Origin: Paulinella micropora
Taxonomy: Eukaryota > Cercozoa > Imbricatea > Euglyphida
NCBI GenBank assembly: GCA_009731375.1
Contig: BJOX01000355.1
Location: 313,397-377,396 of the forward strand
Length of the DNA: 64,000 nucleotides
Direction: 5' to 3'
Part shown: one piece after another, positions 10,047 to 20,600 of the stretch
Layout of the letters: every line of letters begins with the position of its first letter
Numbering within the stretch: the first letter of the stretch is position 1
Notes under the pieces: generated by a model
Told to the model about the DNA's origin: nothing
Seen by the model: the letters and a program-made list of their open reading frames with translations, nothing else
Database searches by the model: none
Made by a program: the position numbers and the translations under genes

Positions 10047-10084
10047 TTGTCCCTTGGGACAATTGTTGATAGCTTGCTATCAAC
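10047..10084 (+). terminator. Tandem perfect hairpins after penton-like gene
   Basis: Stem TTGTCCC/GGGACAA (10047-10053 with 10056-10062, loop TT) is followed by GTTGATAGC/GCTATCAAC (10065-10073 with 10076-10084, loop TT). They lie 2 and 20 bp past the stop codon. Confidence 0.7.
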
Positions 10085-10180
10085 TTAATTAATTTAATTT
10101 TTGATTTAATTATTTTTTTTCTATAAATATATTTGTGTATTAAACAACTTACACGACTGCCTAAAAAATCAAAAAACAAA

Positions 10181-11671
10181 ATGCCAACTCAACACGGCGG
10201 AGAATTAGACTTCAGTAAGACTGATTATATCAGTGCTTCGTATCGCTTGAACAAGCTAGCCCCTCGTGAGGGATCTGCTTCATTTGAAGTCACTACTGCG
10301 GGAGGTCAAGAACGATCATTTGACCTTATTAGCCGCCCGTTCAATCTCGCTCGGTCATATTTGAGTTTTACTTATACTATGAAAGCGCCTCTTGTTGCCA
10401 ACACTTATACTAGAATTTTTATGGACTGCCTTTCGCAAATTTCTCAAATTCAACTTCAGACCCGTAGCGGTGTTTATCTGTGCGACGTTAACAACCTTAG
10501 ACATGTGACTAAGATGTTGTGGAAACCAGAAATGAGCTTGAAGGATTTCCTTGACCTTCCTAACCACGGGGATGCTAGTGGATACGGATGTATGCTCCAA
10601 AAGTGTAATGCTAACGGCTTGATTAACATTAGTGCCGTTGAAGCAACTAGAACGGCCTTTCGTGCGGCCGCTGATGGTAATAACGATGTTGCTGCCGCAA
10701 CTCAGGGTCTATTGCGAGAGCCAGTGATTTCTGCTCGTCGTCACGATGATGCTGCTTTGACGACTGGAGTGGGAGCACTATCCGCCGTAAATGTTAATTA
10801 CAACGAGGCGAAGTATCTTGTGGGAAGTGGAGCAACTGCCGCCACCGCTATCAATGTTAAAATTCCTTTGGGTATGATTATTAATACTATTTTCGCACTT
10901 GATAAGACTATTATGTTTCCAGAGATTTTGACTATGCGAATTGTGTGGAGTGCTACTGACAGAACCGGTTATACGGTGACGAATGGTGCCGCTACTTGTC
11001 TTAGCACTGCTTATCTTGCCGCACTAAATGCTACACTGCCTATGGCTGTATCTGCTGATGTTACCAATCTTAACTTGTTTCTCGCTGTTGAAACGAACCC
11101 TGATGTCATTCAATCAATTCAACAGAAGATTGCTAGCCCCGAAGGTATGAACTTCAATATCGATTATCCCTATGTTTATAAGAATTCAATTGGAGCAACC
11201 ACAACCCAAAATATTATTATGCGATTTGACAGAGGCCATGGTCGCCGTTTGAAGAAGATTTATCACTCAGTTTTTAACACCGAAGAAAGGAAGAACACTG
11301 CTTATGACCATGATAATCGCACAGCAGCAAAGATCGCTACTTTATACACTACTCTAGACGGAGCACGACAGCAAGAGTTTAACATTGATTGCGCCTCTGA
11401 AGAAGACTACATGTACCTGAAGCCAAAGATTGAGGGTTCGGCCTTGATGAATAATGATGTGTATAAATACAACTGGTTCTGGGTTGATGCTTGGGATAAT
11501 ACCCGCCCGCTATGGAGCAAAGACCAAAATGAAATCAGCGGTTTAAGTCTTGATACTGAGCGACGATGGGAGTTTATTGGCACTAATGCGGGAACTGCTC
11601 TTAACCACTACACAGTGGCGATCACTCAGCGAGAGGTTCAAGTTAAGGCAAATATGATTACGATTTCATAA
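10181..11671 (+). CDS. MCP: Major capsid protein (PLV type, double jelly roll expected)
   Basis: An intact frame of 496 codons from ATG 10181 (MPTQHGGELDF). I prefer this start because the upstream part of the open frame begins at TTG and reads as leader. The N-terminal GGELDF, FDLISRPFNLARSYLSF and the C-terminal WVDAWDNTRPLWS are consistent with a PLV capsid protein; length and position between penton-like and fibre-type genes fit. It would form the pseudo-hexameric capsomers. Unlike the flanking structural genes it carries no stop or frameshift. It lies downstream of a T-rich, AT-rich stretch ending CTATAAATATA. Confidence 0.78.
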   Translation: MPTQHGGELDFSKTDYISASYRLNKLAPREGSASFEVTTAGGQERSFDLISRPFNLARSYLSFTYTMKAPLVANTYTRIFMDCLSQISQIQLQTRSGVYLCDVNNLRHVTKMLWKPEMSLKDFLDLPNHGDASGYGCMLQKCNANGLINISAVEATRTAFRAAADGNNDVAAATQGLLREPVISARRHDDAALTTGVGALSAVNVNYNEAKYLVGSGATAATAINVKIPLGMIINTIFALDKTIMFPEILTMRIVWSATDRTGYTVTNGAATCLSTAYLAALNATLPMAVSADVTNLNLFLAVETNPDVIQSIQQKIASPEGMNFNIDYPYVYKNSIGATTTQNIIMRFDRGHGRRLKKIYHSVFNTEERKNTAYDHDNRTAAKIATLYTTLDGARQQEFNIDCASEEDYMYLKPKIEGSALMNNDVYKYNWFWVDAWDNTRPLWSKDQNEISGLSLDTERRWEFIGTNAGTALNHYTVAITQREVQVKANMITIS

Positions 11672-11730
11672 CTCCGCCAGTGAGGTAATATGTAATTATT
11701 AATTTTGATAGTTAATTTATTTTTTTGATA

Positions 11731-11740
11731 ATATAGACCA
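11731..11740 (+). promoter_or_regulatory. ATATAGACCA motif before structural gene
   Basis: The 10-mer ATATAGACCA ends 3 nt before ATG 11744, behind a T-rich, AT-rich run. The identical 10-mer abuts the ATG at 13784 on the other strand. Initiator or late promoter function is inferred. Confidence 0.45.
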
Positions 11741-11743
11741 ACA

Positions 11744-12935
11744 ATGTCCCACCAGAGAAATTTGGTCGCACAAAATCCAGACGGAGATTTTGTAAATGTA
11801 AAAGTCGGGCATGATGGTTATCTTGAGACTAATGTTGAAAAAACAGCATTTGGCGAATTAGCAACATCACAATATACCCCGATTATACAAGAAACATTTA
11901 TGTATAATGTAAATACCTCTAAGTGGAACACAAGCACTACTAGTTCTACATTAGAGCAAAAGAGTGCTATGGCATATCTAACAACACAGGCAGTTTGAGG
12001 TTCAATATTATTCATTGAAACAAAAAAGAAAATTAAATATCGTGCTGGTATGGGTGTATGTGTCAGATTTACTGCTTTGTGGAATACAAATGAAGCAGGC
12101 GGATATTCATCTTATGTAGGTATTGGTGATTCCTTCTTGACGGACGGATTTTTCTTCTCAAGAGAAAATGGTGTAATGAAAATATACCAATTAAACAACT
12201 CCGCAGTCATTACCGAGGTTAAACAAAGTCAATGGAATGTAGATAAAGCGGATGGAACCGATTACTTACCAGCAATTGATTTCAGTAAGGGTAATGTATT
12301 TCAGATTAAATATCAATACTTAGGTTTTGGTCAGATATCATTTTATATTGAAAATCCAAACACGGGACAATTTCAACTAGTCCATGCTATACGATATGCC
12401 AACAGCAAAACTGCTACATCTCTTAATAATACTACTTTACCATTCTTGGCTTCTTTGGCTGTTGGTGCTAATCCGCAAATCCAAGGCATTAGAATTGCCA
12501 GTGTTGGATGCTTTATTGAAAGAACTGAAGTCATAAGAGGTATTCCATTTATTTATGAAAGAACAGCAAATACAACGAATGTAGCAACTCATGCTTTTAC
12601 TATGAGAAATAATACTAATATTATTGGAAACACTATTGCTAATTATAGTAAGCGTAATAATTAAGGTAATAAAAAATGCTACACTTACAGGTGCCGTGTA
12701 TGCTGAGAACAATACAAATACGAGTTTAGTTTCGTTTGATACTACTGCCACTATTAGTGGCTGGAATGTGATTGCTGTTGTATTCGTGAATACTAGTGAT
12801 GCTCAAAGTATAAATTTTGCTGATTATGATTTAGATGACATGTTGCCAAGCGAAATGCTAACTATAACAGCACAGGCTACTGCAAATCAGACTATAAGTA
12901 TTCAGTATGCTTTTACTTGGATTGAAGACCCTTAG
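11744..12935 (+). pseudogene. Virion structural protein next to MCP, broken
   Basis: Three open pieces form one about 395-residue gene. 11744-11998 ends at an in-frame TGA and the same frame resumes directly to 12664. A frame change near 12640-12660 then leads into the piece ending at 12935. The N-terminal AFGELATSQYTPIIQ resembles a motif in structural (fibre/spike-like) proteins of phages and PLVs, followed by a beta-rich body and a C-terminal beta domain. The TGA falls in a segment where such proteins usually have Gly-Gly, so a GGA to TGA change is plausible. Confidence 0.55.
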
Positions 12936-12967
12936 AGAAAAAAATTAAATCGTTGATTTTCCAAATA

Positions 12968-13465
12968 TCACTTTTTAAAATACTTGATAAAATTATTTTT
13001 TCTAACTTCATTCATTTCTTCATTTTTTTCTAGAAATGAAAGCACACATGCCACATCGCAAAATCTATCATCGTCAATTGAAACTGATAAAACATTTTTT
13101 TTCTTACACTCTTTACAAGATGCTTTATTTAATATACATCCTTCTTCAGTACATGTAGCAGTCGCTATTTCTTCGCCTACATTAGCCTTTAATTCTGTGA
13201 TAACCGTCACTTTTAAATCACTCGCCTTAAAAGGAGTGCTCTCTTCTTGCTGACCGAAGGTCGCATCTTCAACTACGTTGGAGTTGTCCGTTATGGTTTC
13301 CAATGGAATAAGTACTTTCACATTGTCATCGCGGGGTTTGTATTGCTCATAGAAAGAAACAATGTCAGGCTTAGTCCATTTAATTGTCTGCTTTTTTATT
13401 TCACCGCCAAGGTTCCATTTTTCAATTTCATTCAAGTAGTCTTGTTTGGTGTTGAGGTCCGACAT
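12968..13465 (-). CDS. Cys-rich, probable zinc-binding protein, 165 aa
   Basis: A complete minus-strand frame. The N-terminal half is charged and helical. The C-terminal part has CTEEGC, then CKEC, then FCDVAC, spacing resembling FCS/MYM-type treble-clef zinc fingers. A DNA-binding or protein-binding regulatory role is possible but not shown. The upstream region is AT-rich with a TATTATATAC box just before the ATG. It is convergent with the structural gene ending at 12935 and co-directional with the gene at 13784. Confidence 0.55.
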   Translation of the reverse strand: MSDLNTKQDYLNEIEKWNLGGEIKKQTIKWTKPDIVSFYEQYKPRDDNVKVLIPLETITDNSNVVEDATFGQQEESTPFKASDLKVTVITELKANVGEEIATATCTEEGCILNKASCKECKKKNVLSVSIDDDRFCDVACVLSFLEKNEEMNEVRKNNFIKYFKK

Positions 13466-13487
13466 AATTTTGTATATAATATAAATA

Positions 13488-13784
13488 TTAATTTTTATTG
13501 TAAGTATTTTTTACTTCACTTTTAATGTCAGTAAATTTATCAAACCACGGCTGTTTCATAACCCATTCAAGATATGGTTTGTCAATGGTAGCAACATCTT
13601 GAATTTTCTTACCTTTATATTTACCAAATGGAAAAGTATCAGTTGGCTTGCATGCCCGTGCATTTTCAATCATTTGGATTTTGTCAGTAATGATCTTTTT
13701 AACATCGGTAATAGAAAATGTTTCTTTTTTATTTTCAATAGAGAGTTTCTCAAACTTCTCACATAATCTGGTGAGGGCGGTCAT
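13488..13784 (-). CDS. ExoX C-terminal-like small protein (GKYKGK motif)
   Basis: A 98-residue frame with FPFGKYKGKKIQDV followed by YLEWVMKQPWF, the signature of the small domain found at the C-terminus of ExoX-type exonucleases and in stand-alone viral proteins (tMPFGKyKGk...YL.W). The nuclease domain itself is absent. It may assist DNA processing. ATATAGACCA (13785-13794 on this strand) lies directly before the ATG. It is the last recognisable gene of the virus-derived segment. Confidence 0.6.
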   Translation of the reverse strand: MTALTRLCEKFEKLSIENKKETFSITDVKKIITDKIQMIENARACKPTDTFPFGKYKGKKIQDVATIDKPYLEWVMKQPWFDKFTDIKSEVKNTYNKN

Positions 13785-13794
13785 TGGTCTATAT
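13785..13794 (-). promoter_or_regulatory. ATATAGACCA motif before ExoX-C-like gene
   Basis: Exact 10-mer match, on the minus strand, to the motif before 11744, here touching the ATG. It is preceded by an AT-rich run as at the other gene. Confidence 0.45.
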
Positions 13795-14300
13795 AGAGTG
13801 GTAAAAAATTTTATGGAAAAAAATTAATTAATCAAACTCGCAACAGGAGAGGACTTTCATTTTTTCAAAAAAAGATAACTAAGTTCAGGACAGCAGTAAA
13901 CTAAGAGACGGGTTTTGATGTCTCTTCGTGTTGATTTGGCAAAAGATAGATAAGTTATCTTTTTTTTAGAGTTTGAGAGAAATTCAAATATGGACTATTT
14001 ATTGATTAAGAATGCTTATATTGAATTTTGTTAAAATTATGTATATTTTTATTGTTTTTAATAGTAAGACGAATTTATATGAAAATAGCCTTATTTTATA
14101 TAAAAAGATAAGTGTCATATAGTAATACCTATAGTAGTTGTTTTTTCCAAAACAAACTAAATCATCAAAACTTTAGATCATGCTCTTTCAAATAAATTCA
14201 AAATTATTGAAATCCATCCAGTAGTTTTTTAGAACCAATCATTCAAAGTTTACCTTCCACCTGCTAAAAAGCTGAAAAAGTCAGTCAATTTCCCGTGGAA
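13795..14300. other. AT-rich non-coding stretch at end of virus segment
   Basis: I see no gene. It contains a perfect 14-bp inverted repeat, AAAAAAAGATAACT (13867-13880) with its complement (13953-13966), 72 bp apart. It is very AT-rich up to about 14,250, after which composition changes. The provirus boundary probably lies in or near this stretch, but no terminal repeat can be paired because the left end is outside the window. Confidence 0.5.
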
Positions 14301-14563
14301 ATCAAAATGGAAATCATACCGAAAATTTCGGGGTACACAAGATTTTTCTCGCGCTCGGTGGCACTTTTTTCTAACTTTCCAAATACACTTTCCTTACTTT
14401 CTCTACTATATGAACTTTCCCATCTTTCTTTACACGGGGGAGTAGGGGGGGCCTCACAGGAGGGTGGAAATTTAATTTTCTCAGAATGGCAGGAGGGGGG
14501 GACCGTGTTTGGTGTACGCAGATCTTCCCCCATCAATGCGCCTGGGGTCTAGTGGAAGGTGGA

Positions 14564-14572
<9 letters not shown>

Positions 14573-14645
<73 letters not shown>

Positions 14646-14655
14646 NNNNNNNNNN
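14573..14655. repeat. GT run, G homopolymer and 10-N gap
   Basis: A (GT)n run is followed by a G homopolymer of about 35 bases that ends in ten N at 14646-14655. Assembly broke in the G run. Confidence 0.95.
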
Positions 14656-14796
14656 TGGAAAGGGCCTGGGCAAAGTCCGGGGGAGGGCTGGGTGTGCTTG
14701 GGGGCTTGCTCGCCTCGTCAACATTCTATTCTGGGAGCTGGGGGCGAGACTAATCAAATCTCGAGATCAGAACTTTCCCAAAAAATCGAACTTTGC
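14656..14796. other. Short stretch without a gene
   Basis: GC-richer sequence directly after the gap, with no coding signal recognised. Confidence 0.4.
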
Positions 14797-15435
14797 AGAA
14801 AATGTTGTTATTGTTGCTGTTGTTGCTGTTGATGTTGCTGATGCTATTAATAGTTTAATAATAATACTGATTTATACGGTCGATGACCTTCGATGATGAT
14901 CAAGTTTCAGTGAAAGCCTTATTATCTGTATGAGTCAGTGTAACTGCTATGATCAGATATGTCCACTGCGAATAACAGAGCTTAACAGTATACTGTGATC
15001 ACGGTAACATAGGTCATTATACAGGACGTAAAAATGAATACAGCTATGTGTACAGATTAAACACAAAAGGAAGACATGAATTATGGCCAGGGAAATGTTA
15101 ATAACATAGGATTCACGGAGCAAATTTACAGAGAGAGAGAGAGAGTTAAGTGTGTAATGTTACAATATTATGGGACACAAAGACATAAATTTGATAGGAA
15201 GAGACACAGTGATGGCAGGTAGATATATACAGAGAGGGACAAGAGGTATAGGAGAGGGTGGGCAAATACAGGACAGAATTGTTCAGTGGGAAGCTGAGTT
15301 ACGAAACAGGATAACATTCAGAGATAGGAAAGATAGTGTGAGGAACACTAAGGGAGACCATTTAGGGAGAGGGAAGAAGGAGAGAAAATTATAATACACA
15401 AGAACTTCATGTAACACAAGACGTGAAGGAGAGCT
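14797..15435 (-). other. Diverged copy of the LINE 5' region
   Basis: A short GTT-rich tract, then AATAATACTGATT, a CAGTGAAAG block and a TTC-TGTAAC-AAGAC block occur in the same order as in the two better copies at 16,080-16,560 and 22,885-23,365. On the minus strand this is leader followed by a short AAC array. There is no coding sequence. I read it as an older copy or relative of the LINE leader. Confidence 0.4.
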
Positions 15436-15440
15436 GCATG

Positions 15441-15504
15441 TCATGCTGTTTGTTGTTGTTGGTTCGTTGTTGTTGTTGTTATTGTTGTTGTTGTTGTTGT
15501 TGGT

Positions 15505-15540
<36 letters not shown>

Positions 15541-16080
15541 GTTATTGTTGTTGTTGTTGTTGCTGTCGTTGCTGTTGTTGTTGTCGTTGTTGTTGTTCTT
15601 GTTTTGGTTTTTTGTGTTGTTGTTGTTGTTATTGTTATTGTTATTGTTATTGTTGTTATTGTCGTTGTTGTTGTTGTTGTTGTTGTCATTGTCGTTGTCG
15701 TTGTCGTTGTTGTTGTCGTCCTGCTGCTGTTGCTGCTGCAGCTGCAGCTGTTGTTATTGTTATTGTTGTTGTTGTTGTTATCGTCGTTGTTGTTGTTCTT
15801 GCTGCTGTTGTTGTCGTTGTTGTCGTTGTTGTTGTTGTTGTCGTCATTTTTACTGTTGATGTTGCTGCTGCTGTTGTTGTTGTTGTTGTCGTCGTCGTCG
15901 TTGTTGTTGTTGTTGTTGTTGTTGTTGCTGCTGTTGCTGTTATTGTTTGTTGTTTGTTGTTGTTGTTGTGGTGGTTGTTGTTGCTGTTGATTATGATGTT
16001 GATTATGATGATGCTGTTGTTGCTGTTGTTGCTGTTGTTGCTGTTGTTGTCGTCATCGTCTTCATCGTTGTTTGCTGTCA
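15441..16080. repeat. GTT/AAC trinucleotide array
   Basis: Imperfect (GTT)n with GTC, GCT and ATT variants. All long frames through it are homopolymeric artefacts. Confidence 0.95.
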
Positions 16081-17100
16081 ATAATACTGATTAGCACAGC
16101 AAATATGATCTAAGTTTGAGTGAAAGTTAAGGTGAACTTAAAGTGAACGATGCGCAAGTATGTGTATTCACTATGAAGATGTATATAGTGTCCATGACTA
16201 TATAATGTACTAATATAGTAAGGAACGTATGTATGCATGCATGAAATCAAGTTGTATAGAATCATCCTGAAGGGAACATATGAAATAGGAGCGATGGTGA
16301 TATGTATATAATAAGGTTTCAGGAGCTTATGTACCGAAACAAGTAAGTATATACCATGGCTGATAGCGAGAGACAGGGTGGTGACAGGAGATATGTGGAG
16401 AAAAGGACAAGAGAAGTGTAAACATTGTGTGAATCAGTAAGCGACGGTGGGTATAATAAGGAGAAACTCATAAAGTGGCAAAGGCAAGTAAGAGAGTAAT
16501 ATAGAAGTGAGATACAATATAGGAGACTTTAGCTTCCTGTAACAAAGACATTAAGGAGGGCTTTTGCGTGTGGTAGAAGCCACCAGCGGAGAGTTGTAGT
16601 TATCGATGGCTTCCAAAGGCGATGCCTTTATGCATGCTGTGAGCGTTTCTTCTTGCAACTTGCTCCGCAGACATAGCACCTAGGGTTAGCATGGACATCA
16701 TGCACCAGTGCATGAGCCAGTGAATCATAGCAGGAACACCCGTAACTGCAGCTGCATAATACATTTCGCCCTGGGCAAGTATCGTAGCGCTTCTGGACCA
16801 ATAGCTCCATTAGGTTCCAAGATGCAGCAAACGAGCACAATTCCGTATTGAGACGCTAGTTGAGACAGTGATGCTTTTCGATTATCTCCTTTTGCTTCCC
16901 ACCAAACAGGGGAGATGCGGCAGCTAAGCGGACACATTCTGATAATAGTAACATTAATAATAATAATAATAGTAATAGTGCTTCTCTGTCAATGGCTGAT
17001 GCATTTCTGCACATGCGCCTCCATCGTCTCACCCGTGAGGGGAGTACGAAGAATTGACGATAAGCTCTAATGACACCCCCGCAAGGGCAGTTCCAACACT
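15441..17100. repeat. Direct repeat, copy 1 (GTT array plus unique region)
   Basis: It matches 22,290-23,905: a GTT/GTC array of about 630 bp, then about 870 bp of unique sequence, then the start of a SINE. From 16,080 to 17,100 the copies look identical at a constant offset of 6,805 bp. Two short overlapping Cys-containing minus-strand frames (16,628-16,937) are preserved in both copies, but identity between such recent copies is no evidence of coding. Confidence 0.85.
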
Positions 17101-17208
17101 TCCAGACGGACCGGTATGTTCAATGAAAATACTGGTGGCACCGACGGGAATCGAACTGGCGACAGGGCCCAGATGGTAGAACTTGACCACTGGGCTATCA
17201 CGGTGTCC
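16977..17208 (-). mobile_element. SINE copy A, tRNA-derived, full length
   Basis: Read on the minus strand it starts GGACACCGTG and has a pol III A box TAGCCCAGTGG and B box GTTCGATTCC at tRNA spacing. The body ends GACAGAGAAGCACT and is followed by an (ATT)n tail. AAT/ATT repeats lie on both sides. Confidence 0.8.
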
Positions 17209-17268
<60 letters not shown>

Positions 17269-17269
<1 letters not shown>

Positions 17270-17510
17270 GTGCTTCTCTGTCAATAGCGGATGCAAATCT
17301 GCACATGTGCCTCCATCGTCTCACCCGCGAGGGGAGTACGAAGATTTGACCGATAGCTCTACTGACACCCGCAGGGCAGTTCCAAGCCCTCCAGACAGAC
17401 CAATGCTTTCAAAGAAAACATACTTTGAAAATACTGGCACCGACGGGAATCGAACTGGCGGCAGGTCGCAGATGGTATTGAACTTGACCACTGGGCTATC
17501 GCGGTGCCAC
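17269..17510 (-). mobile_element. SINE copy B, tRNA-derived, full length
   Basis: Same architecture as copy A: tRNA-like head with A and B boxes, body, GCACT end and ATT-type tail. It is diverged from copy A in the body (CTTTCAAAGAAAACATAC in place of the usual segment), so it represents another subfamily. Flanked by AAT and CATA-type repeats. Confidence 0.8.
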
Positions 17511-17575
17511 TAATAATAATCATAATCATAATCATAATCATAATCATAATCATAAACATAGTCATAAACATAGTC

Positions 17576-17610
<35 letters not shown>

Positions 17611-17611
<1 letters not shown>

Positions 17612-17659
17612 GTGCTTCTCTGTCAATGGCTGATGCATTTCTGCACATGCGCCTCCATC
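17611..17659 (-). mobile_element. 49-bp SINE tail fragment
   Basis: It matches only the last 49 bp of the SINE (GATGGAGG to GCACT) and is bounded by AAT/ATT repeats on both sides. The fragment at 33,581-33,629 has the same end points. Confidence 0.75.
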
Positions 17660-17696
<37 letters not shown>

Positions 17697-20600
17697 GGCT
17701 TCCTCAGACTATGGCATCAGATCCAGATCCTGGACATGTGCCTCCATTGGGTCACCGGGGTCAGCCGATCCCAACGCCTTGTCAGGACACCAAACAGACA
17801 TAGCAGCAACAGCAACAGCAGGGGCAGATGGGGGCTGTGAAATGCATGAAGAGCTAGATGCGAGGGTGTTAGCTGAAGAGAAGAACTCGGAGACACTATG
17901 CTGCGCTCCCGAACCCCTCTCTCTAGCCAGGACGTCCACACTGCGCGGACGGCCGCGCCGCGCAACATCAACGTCACTTGGGGGAGAGGGTGGGACAGAA
18001 GCTGATGGAACCTCAGTGAGGTCAATCACCTCCTCGCCCCCATCCTCCACCCCAAGCTCCTCCCTTTTACCCTCCCTAGCAGACCAACACTCAGACACAT
18101 ATGATCCAAACAACACATCCAACTTTGGAGGGGGACGCAACGCTGTAACCCCTAACAACGCAGCAAGCCTAAAGTTACTGCGGAAGCGCGACTTCCCCTG
18201 AAAAAGCTTACAAAACAATCGTGATTGATCCACAGGCGACATATCATCCCAACCCTGCCGCACAGAGCCCTCCCGCTCCCGCCCAAGCAACACATCCTCC
18301 ACCACAACCTCACCGCCTACGACCTCACCACCCTCCTCACTCCCTCCATCCCCTTCAGCATCCCCCACACCCATGCCACCGAGCTCTATACTCAGCAACA
18401 GCTGCTTACGTCTCACCTCATGCATGGGGCAATCCCATAAGAAGTGCGCAAGGGACTCATTGACATCATCATGACAACAGAAGCAGTGAGGGGACATGCC
18501 ACTGACCAACTTGCTGCGGTACAACCGAAGGCGGTTGTTGCAGCTGAGCAACCTTCTCCGAAGCAGATTATAATGCGCATCATCAAGAGCTGCCCACCTT
18601 GGGAACTCCTTAGTTCCAAAGACTTGTCTTAGGATGACTCGCAGGCCATCAGTAAGATCGCCGCCTGCCTCTCGCTTGTCCCACATCAGTTGCTGCACCA
18701 TCTTGACGTCCTGCCGAAGGGCCCACTTGTCCACAGTCGAGCTCCAACCCTCGAGGTCCTTCTCTGAGCTATTTAGAAGCTCCTGAAACCCTTGTTGTAG
18801 ATCCATTGAGCCACTGATAGCGGCTTCGGCCTCCGCAGTCCAGTCGGATTTAACTTGAGATGCGATGACAGGAAATCGCTCCTCCGGTAGAACATGCAGC
18901 CGTCCATAGAACTTCAGTTGCGCCGCCAGTCGCAAACTCTCCGCACTCAAAGAGCGCGCCAGGAAGAGTGTAATCCACTTGCTTGTCTTAGGGCTGATGC
19001 CGAGAATCATCCTCATGGGGCGCAGCATTGCTGCCTCCAGCTTGGTGCGCTGCGATACGGGGGCACGCCAGACATCGAAGGCGTACTTCAGCTTGGCTCC
19101 CACAAGTTGATTCCAGCACATGAGACGATACCTAGCTTGTATCTCACCTGCACACCACAAAGAGTACCAACCTGCGGTGGCGACTTCAGTGACACGCGTA
19201 GCCCGCAGGGCCTGCTCCTTCCACTTCAGGTCGTCGGTGATAACCACTCCCAGGTACTTGTACTGACTGGTGACACAAAGCTTCTGGCCGCGGAACCACA
19301 CCACGGGCTCACCTCGCTCCCTGATTCTTGGTCGTTTCGCCTTGCTCGATGTGTAAATGGGCATGATTTCCGTCTTGCCGTGCTTCAGGTTGACTTCCAG
19401 CCGATAATCTTCCGCGAACTTGGCCACAACATTGACCACCTTCTGGAGCTCGGTGCGACTGTGAGCGATGAGAGCCACGTCGTCCGCGTAGAGAAGTGCC
19501 TTGATGTCGTTCAGCCGCTTCACATCCGTGGCCTTGAGGGCACTCGCCAGCCGATCACACAGCTCATCCATAAAGACGTTGAAGAGTGTGGGAGAGAGGG
19601 GGGACCCCTGTTGGACCCCTACACCCTCCAGTACTTCGGGGGTGAGTGCTCCATCAACTAGCACTTGCGACGAAGTCTGCTCGTAGCACCTGCGTAGCGT
19701 GCGCCAGAACTTGCCCCTTACACCCAGCTTCCAGAGCCTCTCAAATAGGCCATCTCTCCATACAGACGGGAAACCCTTGCGTAGATCGACGGACAGGACA
19801 TACGACTCCTGCTTCTGCAGCTGACGCCCCTTCAACCTCTGCCAAAGGGTAAAGACCTGATCCGTAGTGCGACGCCCCGGGCGGAAGCCTCCCTGCTCTG
19901 GACGTAGCTTATCCGGGCCATCCACGAAGAGCGTTAGACGAGTAGCTAATAAGGACAGATACAGCTTACCAAGGCAACTAATAATCGAGATATCCCTCCA
20001 GTTGTCAGGATCCGTAGGATCCCCACCCTTGGGGATATTGACGATGATTCCCTTGCCCCAAGCTTTTGGAGTCCTCTCGGCTTCTCGAATCCAGTTGAAG
20101 TACTGCGTTAAGTAGCCATTGATGTAGGCGCCGCCATACTTGAGCATCTCGTTCTTCACTTTGTCCTCGCCACAAGCTTTGTGGTTATTCAGGGCACGTT
20201 GCCTTGCAAGGACCTCCTCTTGCGTGAACGGCTTGTCCAGCTCTTCGCAAGTGTCTTCACCTACTTCGTGCTCCTTCATAGCCCGGGCCACCTCATCTCT
20301 GAAGCGATCGTTCCAGTGGAACTGCCGCTTTGCTTCGGCATGCTCGCACTCCAGCGAGCCTGCTTCTGCACAGCACTCCATCACAACAGCCGCACTAGCC
20401 GGATTTTCCCGTGGCTTCACCGAATTTTTCCGAAATTCCTCCCACCGAGCGACCTTTTCCGGCAGCGTACACGCCAGTGAGCCATCCTCCCTTTGCACCG
20501 GCGCGGAGACCTTCGTTCTGCGTGCCCCGCCAAGCCGCTTCGCGAGTAGCCAAAAGCGCTTTGAGGATTGCTCGCGTTGACATTTGACCGCTTCTTCCTG

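Noticed and set aside
10133-10180. Longer MCP start with 16 extra residues
   Set aside because: The extension begins at TTG in AT-rich leader sequence; ATG 10181 starts the capsid-like sequence.
9240-12000. Alternative genetic code to explain in-frame stops in the viral genes
   Set aside because: TAA, TAG and TGA are all affected, frame changes occur too, and intact genes nearby end in ordinary stops; decay or errors fit better.
15423-16094. Long Val/Leu/Cys- or Thr-rich reading frames in the GTT arrays (also 22,280-22,899)
   Set aside because: They are translations of a trinucleotide repeat in several frames and both strands; composition is fully explained by the repeat.
16628-16937. Cys-rich 70-codon frames in the repeated unique region as LINE ORF1
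   Set aside because: The two frames overlap, have no recognisable domain, and identity between repeat copies only reflects recent duplication.
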